Positions 52,865 through 60,278 of a DNA stretch of 64,000 nucleotides are shown here, in pieces (the stretch's first letter is position 1; each line of letters opens with the position of its first letter). Origin of the DNA: Elusimicrobia bacterium RIFCSPLOWO2_02_FULL_39_32 (lineage in GTDB: Bacteria; Elusimicrobiota; Elusimicrobia; 2-02-FULL-39-32); assembly GCA_001800135.1 (NCBI GenBank), contig MGUU01000025.1, positions 1 to 64,000 on the forward strand, written 5' to 3'. The notes under the pieces are model-generated. The model worked only from the letters and a program-made list of their open reading frames with translations, was not told the DNA's origin and searched no databases. Position numbers and translations under genes: made by a program.

Positions 52865-53290
52865 TTAGTTTAACTTCTGAAACGTTACTTTAATTTCTTC
52901 CAAGGACAAAGTTTGATCTATCCAAGGATATAAAACGTTTTCTTCTTTTACGTTATGGGAAGATAGGATGCCAAAAAGTTGAGATTCCAGAGATTCCGTC
53001 TCAAAATTTCTTTTTAAGATCTGATCATAAATACTGCTCAGCAATTTTTTGATTTGAATATGCTCCATTCTCATAACGGCTGTCGGCCCGCCTTGCATAC
53101 CGGTCCTTTCTTCAAAGATTGGGAATAGAATCTCTTCCTCCCAAACAATATGCCTTTCCAGCCCGGACTTAAAATCAAAGAATGACTTTTTGACATTCTC
53201 AGGCTCTGTAATTTTCTTGCTTTGGAACTCCTTGAAAAGGCCGTCTAATCTGTCATGGTCTTTGCTCATAAAATCAGCGATTCCGTTCAT
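52865..53290 (-). CDS. hemerythrin-like HHE-domain protein
   Basis: Start taken at ATG 53290 (MNGIADFMSKDHDRLD), since GGAGGAG lies 9 nt upstream; the longer frame to 53341 would overlap the MarR gene. Di-iron ligands are seen in KDHDRLD, GLERHIVWEEEILFP, RMEHIQIKKLL and SSHNVKEENVLYPW. The protein binds O2 or nitric oxide, or supports iron-sulfur repair. It is cotranscribed with a MarR regulator that carries a cysteine tail, which suggests a redox or NO-responsive unit. Confidence 0.85.
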   Translation of the reverse strand: MNGIADFMSKDHDRLDGLFKEFQSKKITEPENVKKSFFDFKSGLERHIVWEEEILFPIFEERTGMQGGPTAVMRMEHIQIKKLLSSIYDQILKRNFETESLESQLFGILSSHNVKEENVLYPWIDQTLSLEEIKVTFQKLN

Positions 53291-53312
53291 AATCGTTTTC
53301 TCCTCCATCTCT

Positions 53313-53924
53313 TTAGCTATTTCCCAATATCTTTTCAGCAAATAAAGGGCAATCCGTTTTCAGATTATTTTCTCTAAGAGGCTTGTCCATAAATGAACAG
53401 TGATGCGGGGCATCCGATCCTGGATGCACATTAGCACGAAAGTGGCTGCAACGAATGCACATGCGCGCAACTTCGATCATGCCGAAACTTTTGAGTTGAT
53501 CAATTATCTGAAGAAGTGCTCTTAACAGGTTTGATTTCTGATCTAAACTCATGGAAGACATGCTCTCAGATATGATTTGGATCCAGTGGGATGCCGCTCC
53601 AGATTTTTGTACTCCTTTAGGAGTTAATTGCAAAACTACCGCCCTTCTATCTTGCGGGAAAAGACGCTTATTTACTAACTTTTTTCGAACTAATACGCTG
53701 ACCGCATCGCTCAGTGTGGCATGGGTCAACCTCAAATGATGTGACAATGAATTGATGGAAATGCCTTGGGGGTAGGTGTGCAGGGTGGAAAGGATTTGTA
53801 TCTGGAGCGCTGTAAGATTCAGTTCCGTAGCCTGCTGTTGCAATAAACTGCGATAAAGAGTCTGAAGCCGTTCGAACCCGACTGCGATCTGAGCCTCCAA
53901 AGAAAAAGGATAAGTGATTTTCAT
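53313..53924 (-). CDS. MarR-family regulator with a C-terminal cysteine-rich domain
   Basis: Residues ~30-140 form a MarR winged helix (QIQILSTLHTYPQGISINSLSHHLRLTHATLSDAVSVLVRKKLVNKR, then PQDRRAVVLQLTPKG). The last ~50 residues carry MCIRCSHFRANVH, HHCSFM and TDCPLFAE, giving four cysteines able to bind an iron-sulfur cluster or zinc. The start codon overlaps a 27-nt perfect palindrome, which implies autoregulation. The tail and the hemerythrin partner suggest sensing of redox state, oxygen or NO; this is inference. Confidence 0.85.
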   Translation of the reverse strand: MKITYPFSLEAQIAVGFERLQTLYRSLLQQQATELNLTALQIQILSTLHTYPQGISINSLSHHLRLTHATLSDAVSVLVRKKLVNKRLFPQDRRAVVLQLTPKGVQKSGAASHWIQIISESMSSMSLDQKSNLLRALLQIIDQLKSFGMIEVARMCIRCSHFRANVHPGSDAPHHCSFMDKPLRENNLKTDCPLFAEKILGNS

Positions 53925-53949
53925 AATATATAGGACTCCTATATATTAT
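53923..53949. promoter_or_regulatory. 27-nt perfect palindrome at the MarR start, probable operator
   Basis: The arms ATAATATATAGGA (53923-53935) and TCCTATATATTAT (53937-53949) are exact reverse complements around a C. The palindrome contains the ribosome site (AGGAG on the minus strand) and the first two bases of the ATG. A bound dimer would block both transcription and translation start. Its size suits a MarR dimer. Confidence 0.75.
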
Positions 53950-54006
53950 AGAAGGCATTTGATTGCTTGTCAAGCTGTCCGTGATGCCATAAAATTTCAT
54001 GGTTTG

Positions 54007-54117
54007 CTATTTCTTCTTATGCCGAAAACAGTAGTCGCTGCCTGATACTGCGGGAACAATGCACTTCTTGCCTTTGGTGTTGATGGCTTTGCAGAGTTTT
54101 TTGGATTTCTTGTTCAC
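54007..54117 (-). CDS. 36-residue zinc-finger micro-ORF (DUF5763-like)
   Basis: From GTG at 54117 the frame reads NKKSKKLCKAI, NTKGKKCIVPAV, GSDYCFRHKKK and stops. The spacing C-x10-C-x10-C-x2-H with the GSDYC.xH end matches the small zinc-binding motif of DUF5763-like proteins. It begins 6 nt after the tRNA-Gln CCA on the same strand. No ribosome site is visible, so it may be a remnant of a longer gene or may depend on processing after tRNA cleavage. Confidence 0.45.
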   Translation of the reverse strand: MNKKSKKLCKAINTKGKKCIVPAVSGSDYCFRHKKK

Positions 54118-54122
54118 AAAGA

Positions 54123-54196
54123 TGGCTGCCGGGCTAGGACTCGAACCTAGAATAGACGATTCAGAGTCGTCTGTATTACCATTATACTACCCGGCA
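54123..54196 (-). tRNA. tRNA-Gln (CUG), CCA encoded
   Basis: Minus strand. The acceptor TGCCGGG pairs with CCCGGCA; the discriminator G is followed by an encoded CCA. The anticodon stem-loop is GACGA CTCTGAA TCGTC with anticodon CTG; the T loop is GGTTCGAGTCC. The U1-A72 first pair is usual for tRNA-Gln. The 3' end of the LAGLIDADG-like ORF overlaps its first 15 nt. Confidence 0.93.
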
Positions 54197-54751
54197 ATTA
54201 AAATCTCTAAAATTGATTTCGCGTATGAATTTTTTAGCTTCTGCTTTTCTAGCTAATCGTACATAATCGCTATGTTTTTGCGGGTTGTAACCTAAGGTGA
54301 TAAGTCCTTCATAAACATCTTGCAGAAGATTTTTACATCTATTTGTGAAATCTAATACAAATGTATAGTTATGTGGTTGCTCATAGCAGCTGCCATCTGT
54401 TTCAAAAAGATCCCTTAAACAAAATTTTAAAAACGAGTTATTTTGTTTTATCCAATCAGGAATTCCCAAGTTATTTTTTATTTTATTTCCGATAGGAAAA
54501 CCGATTGCCTTAGCCACACCTTTTCTATAAAATAAGACACGAATACAATTTTTACCTTTTTGCTTTTCAATCTTTGGGATTATTTCAAAAACCTTATTAA
54601 TTAAAGAAGATACATAATTAATTTGATCCGGAGAACGAGAATCTAAAGATATTAAAAATCTTTCTGTTCGAGATACATTAGTTAAACACCCATCTCCCAA
54701 AAAAATTCCTACGAGCTCTGCAAGTTCTGAATTATATCGTAAAGGAAGCAC
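54182..54751 (-). CDS. LAGLIDADG-like homing-endonuclease-type protein, freestanding
   Basis: The 189-residue protein has two degenerate LAGLIDADG helices: LAELVGIFLGDGCLT near residue 10 and FCLRDLFETDGSCY near residue 108, with the DG acids in place. The C-terminus RLARKAEAKKFIREINF resembles the tail of such tRNA-linked proteins. It lies between gltX and tRNA-Gln on the same strand, and its last codons overlap the tRNA. No intron or intein host is visible. Current nuclease activity is unknown. Confidence 0.75.
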   Translation of the reverse strand: MLPLRYNSELAELVGIFLGDGCLTNVSRTERFLISLDSRSPDQINYVSSLINKVFEIIPKIEKQKGKNCIRVLFYRKGVAKAIGFPIGNKIKNNLGIPDWIKQNNSFLKFCLRDLFETDGSCYEQPHNYTFVLDFTNRCKNLLQDVYEGLITLGYNPQKHSDYVRLARKAEAKKFIREINFRDFNCRVV

Positions 54752-54790
54752 AAAAACTGTAAAAAGCAGAAAACTTTCTAGCCATGCTGA

Positions 54791-56314
54791 TCAATGCACC
54801 GCGAAAGTGGCGCAGGTTTTTTCAAGGCGACGCAAAACTTTTTCTTTTCCTAAGACTTCCATGTAATGAAACAAGCTCGGGCCCTGGGTGCGGCCAGAGG
54901 TTGCAACCCGCAGCGGGTGAAACACAGCTCCGGTTTTAATATTTTTTTCCGTTGCCAGATCCCGGCAAAGTTTTTCAATGGAAGCTGCGGTAAATTCAGG
55001 GAGCGCTGCGATCTTATCTTTTATCCCTAAAAGAAGCCCAATGGCGCCCGGCACTTTCAAAACTTTTTCCACGGCTTTTACATCGTATTCAAAATCATCC
55101 ATCACTAAAAAATCAATTAATTTTGGCACATCTGAAAGCAGTTTTATTTTTTCCTGCTCAAGCCTAACGCATGCTTTAACAAACTCAAATTCTTCTTTAG
55201 AAAAGTTTTCATCTTTTATGAGGCCTGCTTCTTTTATAAATGGAAGAGCTTTTTTTGTAAGATCATCCACATTTGATTTACGAATATATTCACCATTCAT
55301 CCAAAGGAGTTTTTGCGGGTCGAAAATCGCAGCGCTTTTTCCACAGCGTTCCAGCGCAAACTTTTGAATGAGATCTTCTTTTTCAAATAATTGTTGGCTG
55401 TCTTCAGTGGACCAGCCAAGAAGCGAAAGATAATTTATAACTGCTTCCGGCAAATATCCCTGATTTTTGTACTCTTCCACTGAAGTGGCTCCATGCCGTT
55501 TAGAAAGCCGCGACCCGTCAGGACCCAAAATCATGGAAAGATGAGCGAATTTTAAATTCTTAACAAAATCGCTCCAACCTAAGCCATGAAAAATTAAAAT
55601 CTGTCTGGGAGTGTTAGATAAGTGATCATCCCCGCGAACCACATGAGTCACTTTCATCAAATAGTCGTCTATCACTACAGCAAACTGATAAGTAGGAATC
55701 CCAGATGCTTTTAAAAGCACAAAATCATCTAAAAGCGCGTTCTCAAAAGTAACATGGCCGCGCACAATATCTTCAAATTCCGTGATGCCTTGAGAAGGTG
55801 TTTTAAACCGTACTACTGGTTTTTTCCCAGATTTTTCAAACTCATCTTTTTTTTCTTGAGATAGGGTTCGGCATCTGCCATCATATTTTGGAGGCCGTTT
55901 TGCCAGCATCGCGCGAGTTCGCATGGCCTCGAGTTCTTCAGGCGCGCAATAACAATGGTAAGCATTCCCACTCTCCATTAATTGATCCGCATATTTTTTA
56001 TAGAGATCTAGCCGTGACATTTGGAAGTAAGGTCCAACATCGCCCTTTGCCCTTGCTGTACTTTGAACTTTATTAGTAGGGTCTTTAAAAAAATCCGGAC
56101 CTTCATCCCAATCTAATCCCAACCATTCCATTCCACGCAAAATCGCATTCACGGATTCTTCCGTAGAACGCACTTCATCCGTATCTTCAATGCGAAGAAT
56201 AAATGTGCCTTTCATTTTGCGCGCAAAAAGCCAATTAAAAAGAGCGGTCCTTGCCCCGCCAATATGCAAAAAGCCAGTCGGGGATGGCGCGAATCGAACT
56301 CGAATGTTATCCAT
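54791..56314 (-). CDS. gltX: glutamyl-tRNA synthetase
   Basis: Start taken at ATG 56314 (MDNIRVRFAPSPTG, 507 residues); the frame is open for 61 more codons upstream, but those have no family likeness. HIGH-type motif is FLHIGGARTA, and KMSKS-type is SRLSKRHG. Zinc-site cysteines appear in CYCAPEELEAMR and CRT. It charges tRNA-Glu. If the organism lacks a glutaminyl-tRNA synthetase it would also charge the neighbouring tRNA-Gln for later amidation; that cannot be judged here. Confidence 0.95.
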   Translation of the reverse strand: MDNIRVRFAPSPTGFLHIGGARTALFNWLFARKMKGTFILRIEDTDEVRSTEESVNAILRGMEWLGLDWDEGPDFFKDPTNKVQSTARAKGDVGPYFQMSRLDLYKKYADQLMESGNAYHCYCAPEELEAMRTRAMLAKRPPKYDGRCRTLSQEKKDEFEKSGKKPVVRFKTPSQGITEFEDIVRGHVTFENALLDDFVLLKASGIPTYQFAVVIDDYLMKVTHVVRGDDHLSNTPRQILIFHGLGWSDFVKNLKFAHLSMILGPDGSRLSKRHGATSVEEYKNQGYLPEAVINYLSLLGWSTEDSQQLFEKEDLIQKFALERCGKSAAIFDPQKLLWMNGEYIRKSNVDDLTKKALPFIKEAGLIKDENFSKEEFEFVKACVRLEQEKIKLLSDVPKLIDFLVMDDFEYDVKAVEKVLKVPGAIGLLLGIKDKIAALPEFTAASIEKLCRDLATEKNIKTGAVFHPLRVATSGRTQGPSLFHYMEVLGKEKVLRRLEKTCATFAVH

Positions 56315-56364
56315 AAATTTTATTTTACAAAATGGCGCTGTTAAGCTGCAAGGGCAACTAAAAT

Positions 56365-56393
56365 TTGGTTTTAAAAAAAAACTTTGATAGAAT
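56365..56393 (+). promoter_or_regulatory. promoter of parA-parB
   Basis: TTGGTT (56365-56370) and TAGAAT (56388-56393) are 17 nt apart. The -10 ends 8 nt before the parA ATG at 56402, so the transcript would begin within a base or two of the start codon, giving a leaderless mRNA; no ribosome site is seen. Confidence 0.5.
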
Positions 56394-56401
56394 GCTTTTT
56401 T

Positions 56402-57232
56402 ATGGCAAAAGTCATTGCTGTGGCAAACCAAAAAGGCGGTGTTGGAAAAACCACTACAGCTGTCAATCTTGCAGCTGGGGTTGCTCATTACGGACATGAA
56501 ACTCTGCTCATAGATTTAGATCCGCAAGCGAATGCCACTTCTGGTCTTGGCGTGGATAAAAACGCTGCCAATGGAAGCATCTACAATGCTCTTATGGGTG
56601 AGAAAACAATACAAGATGTGGTGCGCCCAGGGATCATTGAATGGTTAGATATTATTCCTTCCAATATTGATCTTATTGGCGCGGAACTAGAGCTGATCCA
56701 ACAAGATGGCAGAGAACATAAATTAAAAACTCTGCTGGCTGAGCTAGATCCAATCTATCAATATATTTTTCTTGATTGTCCCCCTTCTTTAGGACTCATG
56801 ACTTTAAACGCGCTTTGCGCTGCAAACTCTGTGCTGATCCCTCTGCAATGTGAATATTATGCCTTGGAAGGGATTTCCCAACTCATGGATACCATCAACC
56901 GCGTAAAACAATATTTAAACCCTGCGCTAGAGATAGAGGGCGTGATTTTAACCATGTACGATGCAAGAGTAAAACTTTCAAAAGATGTGGTCGCTGAAGT
57001 TCAAAGAGTTTTTAATGAAAAAGCTTATAAAACTCTAGTCCCCAGAAATGTGCGTTTAGCGGAATCTCCCAGTTTTGGCAAGCCTGTTATTCTTCATGAC
57101 CCTTCTTCTAAAGGAGCGCAATCCTATTTCCAAATTTCCAAAGAATTTCTAGAAAAAAACGGAATCAATGTAGAAGATCTTTCCATTAAAAAATCAGCTC
57201 AAGAAGTTGAAAAAGATTTAGTGGTCCAATAG
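56402..57232 (+). CDS. parA: chromosome partitioning ATPase ParA (Soj)
   Basis: Start taken at ATG 56402 (MAKVIAVANQKGGVGKTTTAVNL), since the six residues before it are not family-like. The deviant Walker A is KGGVGKTT, the A' motif is LIDLDPQAN, and Walker B is IFLDCPPSLG. It has no N-terminal helix-turn-helix, so it is the small chromosomal type. It moves origin regions with ParB. The parB gene follows after 15 nt. Confidence 0.95.
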   Translation: MAKVIAVANQKGGVGKTTTAVNLAAGVAHYGHETLLIDLDPQANATSGLGVDKNAANGSIYNALMGEKTIQDVVRPGIIEWLDIIPSNIDLIGAELELIQQDGREHKLKTLLAELDPIYQYIFLDCPPSLGLMTLNALCAANSVLIPLQCEYYALEGISQLMDTINRVKQYLNPALEIEGVILTMYDARVKLSKDVVAEVQRVFNEKAYKTLVPRNVRLAESPSFGKPVILHDPSSKGAQSYFQISKEFLEKNGINVEDLSIKKSAQEVEKDLVVQ

Positions 57233-57247
57233 ACCGGGAGTATTAAT

Positions 57248-58153
57248 ATGCAAACAAGAGGATTAGGCAGAGGGCTGGAATCATTAATTCCTAAACCAAT
57301 CAAACAGGAACAAATCCAAATCCATGAGATACAGGATGACCACAACTCTAAAATTGTTCCCATTTCAAAAATTAAACCCAGCCGCTATCAACCCAGAACC
57401 CACTTTAACCCAGACAGCTTAAAAGAACTTGCCCAATCTATAGAAGAGCAAGGATTAATTCAGCCTTTAGTGGTTGCGTGCACCCCTTTATCGTTAAATA
57501 ATGGGGATCAGGAATATGAACTAATTGCGGGTGAAAGGCGTTGGAGAGCTGCCAAAATAGCAGGCTTGAGAGAAGTTCCTATTGTCATCAAAAACGTTTC
57601 TGATAAAGAACAATTTCAGATCGCTTTAGTTGAAAACCTGCAGCGAGAAGATTTAAACCCAATTGAAGAAGCCTTTGCTTTTAAAAGGTTACTGGATGAA
57701 TTTAATCTTACTCAGGAAGAACTGGCTAAAACCATTGGCAAAGGACGCGTGGTCATTGCCAACACCTTACGATTGTTGCAACTGCCTCAATCCCTGCAGG
57801 ATGCAGTAGCCTCTGGCAGCATATCTGCCGGCCATGCCAGAACTCTAGTTTCAGTCAGCGATGAATCTGTGCAAAAAGAACTTTCTCAAAGAATTTTAGA
57901 TGAACATTTAACGGTGCGGGACGTAGAAAAGATTGTATCGGACTGGAAAGAAGCATACGCAACAGGCAAACTAAAAGGTACTAAAAGAAAAGATCCAGAA
58001 ATCCGTCATATAGAAGATAGGCTGCAGCAAACACTAGGAACAAAAGTGCAAATATTGTCCACTGGCAAAGGGACTTCCATTAAAGGTTCTTTAAGAATTT
58101 GGTTTTTCTCCTTAGAAGATATGGAAAGGATCGTTGCTCTCTTAAATAAATAA
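57248..58153 (+). CDS. parB: chromosome partitioning protein ParB (Spo0J)
   Basis: The N-terminus carries GLGRGLESLIP, the ParA-stimulating region. PSRYQPRTHFNPDSLKELAQSIEEQGLIQPLVV and ELIAGERRWRAAKIAGL form the CTPase domain, with the GERRxR motif. The middle helix-turn-helix is TQEELAKTIGKGRVVIANTLRLL. It binds parS sites near the origin. The gene pair suggests that the origin may lie not far away, though no dnaA boxes or parS were recognised in the window. Confidence 0.95.
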   Translation: MQTRGLGRGLESLIPKPIKQEQIQIHEIQDDHNSKIVPISKIKPSRYQPRTHFNPDSLKELAQSIEEQGLIQPLVVACTPLSLNNGDQEYELIAGERRWRAAKIAGLREVPIVIKNVSDKEQFQIALVENLQREDLNPIEEAFAFKRLLDEFNLTQEELAKTIGKGRVVIANTLRLLQLPQSLQDAVASGSISAGHARTLVSVSDESVQKELSQRILDEHLTVRDVEKIVSDWKEAYATGKLKGTKRKDPEIRHIEDRLQQTLGTKVQILSTGKGTSIKGSLRIWFFSLEDMERIVALLNK

Positions 58154-58164
58154 TATTTTTTAAC

Positions 58165-59175
58165 ATGAGCCGAACTCTTAGGCTCTTTTTTCTTCTAACT
58201 TTTTTTCTCATTTATTCTAAACTTCTTTCCGCGCAAGAAAAAGAAAAGATTTTTTTTCTTTCAGAACTTCCTAATCCTAATGATTTTGTTTTGTTTGCAA
58301 ATAGCGGGTGGGATGGCAACTGGTATGTGGGCGGCAATACCTGCTGGATCCAAGAAATCTTTGTCCCTCAAGAAATTAATTTTAAACGCGCTTTCCTAGG
58401 CGCAAAATTAGGCAGAGCAAAAACAGGCGGGGCTAAAGGCAAACAACCTTGGGAAAAAGAGATCATTCCAGGTGAAATCTTCATGGCAATTTCTTCCACA
58501 TTTTCTTGGAATAAAAAGGAATCCTATTCCTTAATAAATTCTAAAGAACTTCCAATAGAGCCAGACAGTGAAAACGCTTTAGAGGGGGTTGGGGAATCCC
58601 GCTGGTTCTGGGTAGAAATAAAACAAGAACAGATCCAAAAAGGAGGCAAAAACTATATTGCGCTTTGGTCTCCTACTAAAGAATTTAATTCCGCAAAAAA
58701 TTCTCCTATTCTTGCCGCAGGTTGGGGGAACAAAGAGATTAATTCCTGGCTGGTAACTAATACTCAAGGCTCCCCACCGCAAAATCTTAAAACAGGGGTT
58801 GCCTCCCCTATCACCATTTTTGAGCCTGCAATCGCTTTAAAATTAGTCCAGGATGTGAGCCAACAACTTGCGCCAAAAATAGAAATTATTAAAATAGAGG
58901 ATCAAAAATCTCTAGCCAAAGAAAAATTAAAAAAAATCGTTCACGCTTTAATTGAGGGCAATTCTATAGAAAGGGCCTGGCTTGAAATTTCTACAGATAA
59001 CAAAACTTGGGTGATGCATGGAAAATTTCTTTGGAACGCTCCCTATATTTTTAGTTTAAATATGAGCCGTATCCCCATTGGCAAAGAGGGCAAAACCTGG
59101 GTTCGGAGTTGCGCTGCGGATATTTTTGAAAACATCGGAACCAGCCAAAGCTTTAATCTTTTTTCAAAGGAGTAA
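58165..59175 (+). CDS. exported protein of unknown function
   Basis: A signal peptide (LFFLLTFFLIYSKLLSA) is followed by a beta-rich, tryptophan-rich body (SGWDGNWYVGGNTCWIQEIFVP, SRWFWVEIKQEQIQKGGKNYIALWSPTKEFNSAKNSPILAAGWGNKEINSWL). A C-terminal Ig-like segment (RAWLEISTDNKTWVMHGKFLWNAPYIFSLNMS) closes it. No family is recognised. It sits 11 nt after parB and 5 nt before the M48 protease, so one operon links partitioning genes with envelope genes. Confidence 0.7.
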   Translation: MSRTLRLFFLLTFFLIYSKLLSAQEKEKIFFLSELPNPNDFVLFANSGWDGNWYVGGNTCWIQEIFVPQEINFKRAFLGAKLGRAKTGGAKGKQPWEKEIIPGEIFMAISSTFSWNKKESYSLINSKELPIEPDSENALEGVGESRWFWVEIKQEQIQKGGKNYIALWSPTKEFNSAKNSPILAAGWGNKEINSWLVTNTQGSPPQNLKTGVASPITIFEPAIALKLVQDVSQQLAPKIEIIKIEDQKSLAKEKLKKIVHALIEGNSIERAWLEISTDNKTWVMHGKFLWNAPYIFSLNMSRIPIGKEGKTWVRSCAADIFENIGTSQSFNLFSKE

Positions 59176-59180
59176 ACAAA

Positions 59181-60278
59181 ATGAAAAATTACAAAATCAA
59201 TAAAATTATTTTAACCGTATGTTTCACGCTCTCTTATTCTCTTGGGCTCGCCGCTAACCCCCAAGATTGGGTTAAACAGCTTGGAAAAAAATCAAAAAAA
59301 GTTTCTCCAAAACAAACTACAGTCGCTGCTATTAGAGGCGTGGAGGAAATAAGCGATGTGGATCAAAACGCGCGCAATTTTGAAGCTTTAGCTCAAATAG
59401 AAAAAAGAAAAATTCCAGAACAAACTCTCAATCAATTTATAACGGAAGGTAATCTAAAAATAACTGTAAAAGAGCCTGAAGCTCAAACAAAAATCGCGCC
59501 ACCCCTATCGGAAACAATTCCCAACCCTGTGACCCAAGCGCCAGTATCAAAAGAATTAAAAGAAGCAGCTCGTCCACTCAGTTTAGAAGAAGAAATCGCT
59601 CTAGGGAGGGAGGTGGCAGCCAATGTCATTGCCCAATTTGGTCTTTATGAAAATGAATCTCTAGCGCAATATGTAAATTTGGTTGGAATGACTATTGTAA
59701 AAAACTCTTCGCGGAAAGAACTTGAATATCATTTTGCTATTTTAAATAGCCCTGTGTTAAATGCTTTTGCTGCCCCGGGCGGCTACATTTTTATTACCAA
59801 AGGTCTGCTCTCTTTATTAAAAGATGAATCCCAACTAGCCGCGATTTTAGGCCATGAGGTTGCGCATGTGACTCAAAAACATGTGATTAAAGAAATTCAA
59901 AAATCAAAAATGGTGGAGGCTGTGATCCCGTCCCATATAAAAGCAGCGGCAAACCAAGCAACCTGGATGAAACAAATTTCAGGACTGGCTATTCAAACCC
60001 TTTGGAAAGGTTTGTCCAGAGAGGATGAGTTAGAGTCTGACCGGTTCGGTTTAGAATTTGCGGCAAAAGCCGGCTATGACCCTCAATCTTTTTCACAAGT
60101 CCTTCAAATGCTTAAAGATCGCTCTCTTCAATCTGGAAAATCCAAAGAATTAAGATTCCTTTTAAGCACCCACCCTCATCCAGAAGACCGCCTGCGGCTT
60201 GTGGAAGAAAAATTAAAATCCTACCCACAGGGAGGAGAAAAACTAGATAAAAGATTTAATGAGCAAACAAAACTCTAA
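59181..60278 (+). CDS. exported M48-family metalloprotease (BepA/LoiP type)
   Basis: A signal peptide (IILTVCFTLSYSLGLAA) is followed by a low-complexity spacer and the M48 domain: LAAILGHEVAHVTQKH carries HExxH, and REDELESDRFGLEFAAKAGYDP carries the third zinc ligand glutamate. The family processes outer-membrane proteins in the periplasm. The C-terminal FLLSTHPHPEDRL is typical. It overlaps the next gene by 20 nt. Confidence 0.92.
   Translation: MKNYKINKIILTVCFTLSYSLGLAANPQDWVKQLGKKSKKVSPKQTTVAAIRGVEEISDVDQNARNFEALAQIEKRKIPEQTLNQFITEGNLKITVKEPEAQTKIAPPLSETIPNPVTQAPVSKELKEAARPLSLEEEIALGREVAANVIAQFGLYENESLAQYVNLVGMTIVKNSSRKELEYHFAILNSPVLNAFAAPGGYIFITKGLLSLLKDESQLAAILGHEVAHVTQKHVIKEIQKSKMVEAVIPSHIKAAANQATWMKQISGLAIQTLWKGLSREDELESDRFGLEFAAKAGYDPQSFSQVLQMLKDRSLQSGKSKELRFLLSTHPHPEDRLRLVEEKLKSYPQGGEKLDKRFNEQTKL

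Noticed and set aside
53668-54000. 110-codon minus-strand frame across the MarR operator
   Set aside because: It overlaps the MarR gene in another frame and has no family likeness; low-complexity His/Ser content suggests a shadow.
56315-56497. 61-codon N-terminal extension of gltX
   Set aside because: It has no likeness to the family, crosses the parA promoter region, and the family start MDNIRVRFAPSPTG is at 56314.
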